A stretch of DNA of 36,473 nucleotides from an uncultured Clostridia bacterium (lineage in GTDB: Bacteria; Bacillota; Clostridia; Christensenellales; UBA1242). The stretch is taken from positions 1 through 36,473 of the forward strand of contig CANRIT010000002.1 of the NCBI GenBank assembly GCA_947630745.1, written 5' to 3'. Positions 31,303 to 36,473 of this stretch are shown here, in pieces. Position numbers and translations under genes: made by a program. The notes below the pieces were generated by a model. It saw nothing but the letters and a program-made list of their open reading frames with translations, had not been told where the DNA came from and searched no databases. The first letter of the stretch is position 1, and the number at the start of each line of letters is the position of its first letter.

Positions 31303-32463
31303 TTATTGATTATCTCCTTCGCCTTCGCCCTCGCCTTGCTCTTCTTTAATTTTTGCAAGGATAGCTTTGTAGCGTTCGATATCCTGTTCGATTTCAGCAA
31401 TTTGTTCGGTCAAAATCTTGTTTGTATGCTCTAAGATTGGGAATCTATCTTTGCTTTCGTTAATAACTTGTTCGCAATGATTGATACTTAATCTCAACCC
31501 ATCCAAAACGTCAATTTCGTTTGCCAATTTTTGTGCTTCTTCTTTATCCAAGTCTACATAGTTGTTAACGCCGTAAAGGTCAGTTTTCATTTTTGCAACT
31601 TGAGCATTTTTTCTGCGATATTTTGCAAGGTTACGGTCGTATTCGTTGTAAACTTTCTTTAATGGACGATATTCTTTTGCATTGGTACGCAATTCGGATT
31701 TGGCATTTTTAAGTCTTTCTTCCAAAATTGCAAGCCTATCTAAGCAATCTTGTTCGGTTGTAGTAACCTTAACTGAAGTTCTAGCTTCTTCCAATTGGCG
31801 ATTTGCTTCTGCAAGTTGTGCTTTAAGGGCTTCAACTTCGCTGTTGTCAACCTTTTCTTCAACTGGCTCAGCTTTCACTTCTTCAGCTTCAACTTCTTCC
31901 TCAGCCTCAACTGGTTCAGCTTCGTCTTGCTCAGCTTCTTCTTGCTCAGCTTCATCTTCTTTTAAGAAGTCGTCAATATTGTACTGGTCAAGTTCGCTGT
32001 CCGATTTAACTTCGGTTTGCTTTTCTTTTTCTTCATCAACAATATCGTTGGTGATGCCTTCAAGCAAATCATCCAAATCAGCGTCATCGTCTGATTCTTC
32101 TTCATTTTCTTGTGCTTGATTTGCCAAAGATTCTTCCAACTTGTCAAGGTCTTCCTCTTCTGGTTGTTCTTCGGCTTGTTCTTCTGGCTGAACTTCTTCT
32201 GGTTGTTCGGTCAATCTTTGTTCTTCTTCTGCCTTAGCTGAGTTGATAGCCTCAAAGTCGTATTCGGATTCAGCATCGTTAGAAACGGTTTCTTCCTTAC
32301 TATCCTCCTTTACATACTCTGTGGTTTTAGGTTGGCTTTCTGCTTTTTTGTCGTTGCCAAAAGCCCCCATAATCATGTTTGCAATAACTGCAATGATCCC
32401 TGCTGCTATTACAACGATAGCGATAATAGCAACAATACTTAAAAGTGCCCATCCACCTTCCAT
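31303..32463 (-). CDS. Membrane-anchored protein with acidic linker and coiled-coil domain
   Basis: A single N-terminal transmembrane helix (about residues 5-35, LLSIVAIIAIVVIAAGIIAV) is followed by about 170 residues of Glu/Gln/Asp-rich, disordered-looking linker with repeats such as EAEQ, EAEP and EAEE. Then comes a predicted coiled coil (EVEALKAQLAEANRQLEEAR and QVAKMKTDLYG onward), ending in an EGEGEGEG tail. There is no enzymatic motif. The layout is that of a tether, perhaps for cell-envelope or division structures as in EzrA-like or ZipA-like proteins, but without homology I can point to. AAGGAGA precedes the ATG, and a terminator follows the stop. Confidence 0.75.
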   Translation of the reverse strand: MEGGWALLSIVAIIAIVVIAAGIIAVIANMIMGAFGNDKKAESQPKTTEYVKEDSKEETVSNDAESEYDFEAINSAKAEEEQRLTEQPEEVQPEEQAEEQPEEEDLDKLEESLANQAQENEEESDDDADLDDLLEGITNDIVDEEKEKQTEVKSDSELDQYNIDDFLKEDEAEQEEAEQDEAEPVEAEEEVEAEEVKAEPVEEKVDNSEVEALKAQLAEANRQLEEARTSVKVTTTEQDCLDRLAILEERLKNAKSELRTNAKEYRPLKKVYNEYDRNLAKYRRKNAQVAKMKTDLYGVNNYVDLDKEEAQKLANEIDVLDGLRLSINHCEQVINESKDRFPILEHTNKILTEQIAEIEQDIERYKAILAKIKEEQGEGEGEGDNQ

Positions 32464-32619
32464 AATAAATCTCCTTTTAACTTTTTCAAGTTTTGTATAT
32501 TATAACTCACTATTTTAAATTTTTCAATACCTTTTTTAAAAATTTTTTAAAATTTTTTGATTTTTTTTGAATTTTTGGCAAAAAATGACCAAATTTTCAC
32601 CAAAAATTGCAAATTTTTG

Positions 32620-33930
32620 TTAATTTTTTAAATTTCTTAACCCTTTTGGGTAATAATTTTTGAACTCTCCAGCCGCAATTTTGAACCCGCCAAGCGGGCA
32701 AGAGCACACTTTTACCACCCCAAAACCGTCTTTTATCGGGCTGTCAATTTGCTCGCCAAGCAGATATTTTTTAACCCTTGGGTCATTAAGTTCCAAGTTT
32801 AGTTGGTTAAAAAATTGGTTGCCAAACGAAGAAAATAGATAGTGGTCGGGCAAAAATCTATCTTTTTCTACTCTGCCCAAGTTTACCCCAACCGACAAGT
32901 AGTTAACCCCTTTTTTGATGGCTGACGGCTGCTTTATATAATATATGTTATCCTTATATATGTAATTTATGGGCGGATTTGACATTGTTTGCTTTAAAAA
33001 CGCGTCCGCGGTTTTGCTTGAACTAAGTTTAAGTGCACCCTGCGAAAATAAATTGTTTTGGTCAAGTTTTTGCATAACACACACAAACTGCCCTTCACCT
33101 TTTGTTTGGTGTGGATACAGCCTTACCGCTTGGGGTAAATCTATGCCGCGCGCAAAAGGATAATCTATATTTATCAATTTATAGTTATGTGATTTTAAAA
33201 AATTTTGTATAACCCCTTCGTTTTCAACATACTCATATGTGCAAGTGGAATAGATAAGTTTGCCCCCTTGTTTAAGCGCCTTGTCCGCCTCGTTTAAAAT
33301 ATCCAGTTGCCGTTTTGCGCAAAGGGTGGGCAGATTAAAATTCCAACTATCCACAACTTCCTGCCCGCGCCTAAACATGCCTTCCCCACTGCAAGGGGCA
33401 TCAACCAGCACAACATCAAAACAGTTGGCGTACGCATTTGCCACATTTTGCGGGCTGTCGCATGTGATTACAACATTTTTAAGCCCCATGCGCTCGATGT
33501 TGGAATACAGCACTTTGGCGCGTGACAGAACAATTTCGTTTGACACAACCAGCCCGTTTTTTACCTTGTTGGCAATTTGGATGGATTTTCCGCCCGGCGC
33601 GGCGCACATGTCAAGCACAAACTCATCGCCCGCAAATGTGGTTGCGTTTACAGTAAACATTGCGCTTGGCTCTTGAATGTAAAACGCGCCCGCATGATGA
33701 AGTGGATGTCTGCCATACTTTGCGTTGTCTATGTAAAAGCCAGCGGGTTCGTACGGGATTTTTTCAAGCCCAAAATCCACCACAGACAAAAAATCGGCTG
33801 TGGAAATTTTGTTGTTGTTTACAAAAATTGCCTTTTGTTCGGGCTTATAAAGGCTTGACAAAAAGTTTTTGTAATCGTCTTTTAACAATTTTTGCATATT
33901 GTCCAAAAATGGCTTAGGAAGTTCAATCAT
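32620..33930 (-). CDS. rsmF: RsmF/NOL1-Nop2-Sun family rRNA cytosine-C5 methyltransferase
   Basis: The SAM-binding motif LDMCAAPGGKS (residues 107-116), the catalytic Cys pair Cys180 (VDAPCSGEGMFRR) and Cys230 (YSTCTYEYVENE), and the RsmF-typical segment YIQEPSAMF are all present. The 436-aa protein has a C-terminal PUA-like region (LPDHYLFSSFGNQF, then FGVVKVCSCPLGGFK), as in RsmF. The family methylates 16S rRNA cytosines. The exact position is by similarity. TATAAT lies 6 bases before the ATG without a Shine-Dalgarno sequence, predicting a leaderless mRNA. Confidence 0.88.
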   Translation of the reverse strand: MIELPKPFLDNMQKLLKDDYKNFLSSLYKPEQKAIFVNNNKISTADFLSVVDFGLEKIPYEPAGFYIDNAKYGRHPLHHAGAFYIQEPSAMFTVNATTFAGDEFVLDMCAAPGGKSIQIANKVKNGLVVSNEIVLSRAKVLYSNIERMGLKNVVITCDSPQNVANAYANCFDVVLVDAPCSGEGMFRRGQEVVDSWNFNLPTLCAKRQLDILNEADKALKQGGKLIYSTCTYEYVENEGVIQNFLKSHNYKLINIDYPFARGIDLPQAVRLYPHQTKGEGQFVCVMQKLDQNNLFSQGALKLSSSKTADAFLKQTMSNPPINYIYKDNIYYIKQPSAIKKGVNYLSVGVNLGRVEKDRFLPDHYLFSSFGNQFFNQLNLELNDPRVKKYLLGEQIDSPIKDGFGVVKVCSCPLGGFKIAAGEFKNYYPKGLRNLKN

Positions 33931-33936
33931 ACTAAA

Positions 33937-33942
33937 ATTATA
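33937..33942 (-). promoter_or_regulatory. -10 box of the rsmF-like gene (predicted leaderless)
   Basis: TATAAT on the minus strand, preceded by TGG (extended -10), ends 6 bases before the ATG at 33930. The -35 region is weak. Confidence 0.6.
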
Positions 33943-34018
33943 CCAAAAGGTTGAAAAAAATACTACAAATTGTTGATTTTTTTTGCAAATTTATTTAAAC
34001 TATTATTAAGGGGGAATT

Positions 34019-34786
34019 ATGCAGCCGTTTGATATTATTCGCCAAAAGCGTAGATTTGAAATGTTTAGTGAAAAAACCAAAAGCAAAGTGCTTGAACTTA
34101 ATGAGTTTTTTGGCAAATACAACATGCGTTTTGATGAGCGCATTAAAAAGACTTTTACTTATTATGACACCCCAAACAGCGACTTGTTAAAATCCAATAT
34201 TGTGCTGTTTAAAACGCAAATTGGCAGTTTTGTTGAACTTAACATGGCAACGGAAAAGGCAAACACCGCCTATCGCTATGCCGTGCGCAACAACTATAAG
34301 CATTATACCGAACGCCTTAAACCACACGAAAGCATTTTAAAACACAAGCAGTTTTTGATTGATAATTTTAAAAACATGTTTTTGTCATCGGTTAATTTTG
34401 ACCCAGAGTTTTTGATGAAAAAACTTGAAGTTGCCTACACAATTGAAACCACAAGTGAAGAATATCGCAGCAGCAACCTTACCGGGCTTAAAATCACCTA
34501 TTCGTTTGATAAGGATGTTTACTACAATCCGCGAACAAAGCAGCGTTCAACTGCAAACATTCTTACCATATATCAGCACAGCAGCCCAAATTCGGACGAG
34601 GCGTTTGAAAATTTGCTTGGCAAGTTGGAACATTATTTAAAAGAACTTACCCCAACCACCGAAACCAAAATTATGATTGCCCGCAGGCTTACAAACAAAT
34701 CGATTTTGGATAAAAATAAAGAATTGTCCAACAAGGTTAAAGAGAAGCAAGCCAAAGCCGATCAGCCAAAACTTAAAAATAAATAA
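34019..34786 (+). CDS. Hypothetical protein, possibly CYTH/VTC-like
   Basis: Unidentified 255-residue soluble protein. The segment FTYYDTPNSDLLKSNIVLFK resembles the early YYDTPxxxLxxxGIxLR strand pair of CYTH-superfamily (triphosphate tunnel) and VTC domains. KLEVAYTIETTSEEY and LKITYSFDKDVYYNP could be later strands, and a basic C-terminal tail (KVKEKQAKADQPKLKNK) ends it. The regular E-x-E-x-K signature of active enzymes is not evident, so I treat this as a weak fold suggestion. AGGGGG precedes the ATG. A bidirectional terminator lies after it, shared with the convergent lipoprotein gene. Confidence 0.55.
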   Translation: MQPFDIIRQKRRFEMFSEKTKSKVLELNEFFGKYNMRFDERIKKTFTYYDTPNSDLLKSNIVLFKTQIGSFVELNMATEKANTAYRYAVRNNYKHYTERLKPHESILKHKQFLIDNFKNMFLSSVNFDPEFLMKKLEVAYTIETTSEEYRSSNLTGLKITYSFDKDVYYNPRTKQRSTANILTIYQHSSPNSDEAFENLLGKLEHYLKELTPTTETKIMIARRLTNKSILDKNKELSNKVKEKQAKADQPKLKNK

Positions 34787-34852
34787 TATAAGTAGATTAA
34801 TATATAAGTAATATATAGTATAGTAATAATCTAACTTCAAACATTTTGGTAT

Positions 34853-34884
34853 AAAAAAATTACATCGGAAAATGTAATTTTTTT
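34853..34884. terminator. Bidirectional intrinsic terminator between convergent genes
   Basis: Seven A plus TTACAT (34853-34865) pairs with ATGTAA plus seven T (34872-34884) around CGGAAA. It serves the plus-strand gene ending at 34786 and the minus-strand lipoprotein gene. Confidence 0.85.
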
Positions 34885-34885
34885 G

Positions 34886-36187
34886 CTATTCTTCTGTTTC
34901 TGGCTTGTCGGCTTGTTCGTAAATGCCAACCATTTCAAGCTGGCTGTTGCCCGTTACTGCCACGCGATGAAGGTAGAAATTGCTGCCCACCTTGTTGTAA
35001 AAATAGAAATCGTTGCCAATAACATCGTAATAATTGTCGCCCACCTCATTTTCGCTTAAAATAGTCAGCCCGCTGGCAAGCAAAGTTGCCTCGGTTTGGT
35101 TGCTGGCGTTGCAATTTACTGCTTTTATGTTGCCGCCATCCACATAAATAATCATTCCGCTTGCAAACCCCACAACTGACACGCTTGTTGCCTCGCTGTC
35201 GGTTATAACCACATTGGCGACTTTATCTTGGATGCGGCTTATGGTTTTGTCGTTAACTGCAAACACATAACCTTCGTAAAAAGAGTAGTTGTAATTTTTG
35301 CTTTGGTCGTAGTACAAAATTTTGAATTGCAAATCTTCCACATTTGCGCATGCAAGCAGATTACCTTTGTCCACAACACCCTTTAAATACACGATGTTGT
35401 TGTCCGCATACAAAATTGTTGGTGCTTCGCTTTGGGTCATGCTTTCAAAAACGATTTGATTTTTGTTTTGTTCGCTTGCGGTAAATGGATTGTAAACATG
35501 CAAAGTATAGTTGCTATCCGTTTGGGTTACATACAGCACGCGATTAGAATTTTGTGCTAGATACGCACTGTTAAAGTCGTCACTAATTTTTGTTACCTTG
35601 CCGTTTGCCACCAAATTTAGTACATTGCCATCTTTAACCACCAAGCGGACATCGTTACCCTCAGCATAGTAGGCAAAATCCACATCGCTATAATTGGATG
35701 AAGTTTCGTAAAGTCTTTCTTCCTTACCCGACTTGTTTAAGTGCAGACGATAGAAATCCACGCGCTCGCGCGCCCAGCCACCGCCACCCTTTAACTCGTC
35801 CTGACAAGGGCTGGAAAAGTAGATGTAGTTGCCGCAAATGAATATGTTGCCCGCTTCAAACGAAGTTAGGCGTTGAGTAATATATCTGGTTTGCGATTGG
35901 TCCAAAAAGTCATCTTTATCTTTAACCAATTGACCATTTTTAAGCTTGGTTGCAACAAGCGAACCAACCACATAATCAGTTTTGTTTTGCTGCTGATTTT
36001 TTTCTTCCAAAAAGCCGTTGTTAAAATACAAGAAGTCGCCCGCTTTTACCACCAATCCGCCATTGCTTGCAATTTCCCCCGCCTGGCTTGGCAAAAAAGG
36101 ATCACCCTTATTTTTGCCGCACGCAAACAGCGTAATTGAAAACACACACAAAACTAAACATAATAAAAGTCTAAAACATTTTTTCAT
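34886..36187 (-). CDS. Large lipoprotein, probable beta-propeller-like (DUF5050-type)
   Basis: The signal peptide MKKCFRLLLCLVLCVFSITL ends in the lipobox LFAC with Cys23, so the protein should be anchored on the outer face of the membrane. The 410-residue mature part repeats short strands with aromatic and Asn/Gly turns (FLYFNNGFL, GNYIYFSSPC, NNIVYLKGVV, GNDFYFYNKVG). This is the pattern of DUF5050-like or TolB-like propeller proteins that read out 'variables'. No catalytic motif is visible. TTGACT, 17 bases and TAATAT lie upstream. Role in envelope sensing is a guess. Confidence 0.75.
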   Translation of the reverse strand: MKKCFRLLLCLVLCVFSITLFACGKNKGDPFLPSQAGEIASNGGLVVKAGDFLYFNNGFLEEKNQQQNKTDYVVGSLVATKLKNGQLVKDKDDFLDQSQTRYITQRLTSFEAGNIFICGNYIYFSSPCQDELKGGGGWARERVDFYRLHLNKSGKEERLYETSSNYSDVDFAYYAEGNDVRLVVKDGNVLNLVANGKVTKISDDFNSAYLAQNSNRVLYVTQTDSNYTLHVYNPFTASEQNKNQIVFESMTQSEAPTILYADNNIVYLKGVVDKGNLLACANVEDLQFKILYYDQSKNYNYSFYEGYVFAVNDKTISRIQDKVANVVITDSEATSVSVVGFASGMIIYVDGGNIKAVNCNASNQTEATLLASGLTILSENEVGDNYYDVIGNDFYFYNKVGSNFYLHRVAVTGNSQLEMVGIYEQADKPETEE

Positions 36188-36214
36188 ATTAAAATTATTG
36201 CCTCAGTTTGAACT

Positions 36215-36243
36215 ATATTAACATACCGCAAAAAAAAAGTCAA
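36215..36243 (-). promoter_or_regulatory. Promoter of the lipoprotein gene
   Basis: Minus strand TTGACT (36243-36238), 17-base spacer with a T-run, TAATAT (36220-36215). GAGG follows at about 13 bases from the ATG. Confidence 0.65.
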
Positions 36244-36379
36244 ACAAAGTTAAAAAGATTTAGCAATTATGCGCAATATTTTGCATAAAATTTTACATTA
36301 TTTTTTAAAAAAAATCATTTTTTCCCACAAAATCCCACACTTTAGCAATATTTTTATCATATACAAAATTGTAAACAAT

Positions 36380-36385
36380 TATAAT
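36380..36385 (+). promoter_or_regulatory. -10 box of the right-edge gene (predicted leaderless)
   Basis: TATAAT ends 6 bases before the ATG at 36392 and no Shine-Dalgarno sequence lies between them. The -35 is not clear. Confidence 0.5.
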
Positions 36386-36391
36386 AGAGAT

Positions 36392-36473
36392 ATGAAAACT
36401 AAAACAATTATTTTATCTGAGCAAAATTCTTCTGGACGCGGCATACTTACGCTGTATGTTGAAGACGGGCTGC
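36392..36473 (+). CDS. Partial gene at the right edge
   Basis: The reading frame starts ATGAAAACTAAAACA and stays open to the window end (MKTKTIILSEQNSSGRGILT, then LYVEDGL). Only 27 residues are visible, too few to identify the product. The immediate TATAAT supports it as a true start. Confidence 0.55.
   Translation, partial: MKTKTIILSEQNSSGRGILTLYVEDGL

Noticed and set aside
31682..32119. 145-codon Ser-rich plus-strand frame opposite the coiled-coil gene
   Set aside because: Serine-rich low complexity is the antisense image of the Glu-rich linker. No ribosome binding site.

Overview
The window is AT-rich chromosomal DNA from a low-GC, Clostridia-like member of the Bacillota, probably an uncultured gut-type lineage. 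This rests on the gene set: AddA/AddB instead of RecBCD, the Mini-III RNase MrnC next to an RlmB-type methyltransferase and a SigH-like sigma factor, single-chain (alpha2-type) glycyl-tRNA synthetase, a SecA with a C-terminal SEC-C zinc motif, and a YbaB-RecR pair. No rRNA, tRNA, CRISPR array, transposase or phage gene was seen. The species assignment is inference.

Layout. (1) 346-2910: a three-gene ABC importer of the SsuA/SsuB/SsuC type with overlapping genes and a shared terminator. (2) 3090-3575: a membrane-bound XRE regulator on the other strand. (3) 3936-6632: secA. (4) 6681-8641: a small accessory patch with a 2H phosphoesterase, a SLOG-family protein and three tandem 80-residue XRE proteins. 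(5) About 8727-8944: a strongly base-paired region that I call as a structured non-coding RNA, lying against the 3' end of recR. (6) 8947-20092, minus strand: a long housekeeping run in the order addB-addA-small ORF-mrnC-rlmB-sigH-dnaX-ybaB-recR (recombination, rRNA maturation, sigma factor, clamp loader). (7) 20264-24822: a cytoplasmic Cu/Zn SOD, a conserved hypothetical protein, leuS, a two-domain DUF1540-like protein and rplI. (8) 24843-26512: a cassette between two 35-bp direct repeats (34/35 identical) carrying a promoter with an 11-C tract in its spacer, a gene for an 11-repeat helical protein and a 38-codon basic ORF. (9) 26585-27949: glyS, followed by an almost 1-kb non-coding stretch with tandem DnaA-box-bearing repeats and a candidate small RNA. 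(10) 28908-36473: DUF1893 protein, a shikimate-kinase-like protein without a P-loop, a ComEC-type metallo-beta-lactamase-fold protein, a membrane-anchored coiled-coil protein, an RsmF-type rRNA methyltransferase, a possible CYTH-like protein, a large lipoprotein and the start of one further gene.

The most noteworthy points are: the poly-C promoter plus repeat-protein cassette, which looks phase-variable; the structured RNA beside recR; and five genes (addB, mrnC, the ComEC-like gene, the rsmF-like gene and the gene at the right edge) with TATAAT exactly 6 nt before ATG and no Shine-Dalgarno sequence, which predicts leaderless mRNAs.
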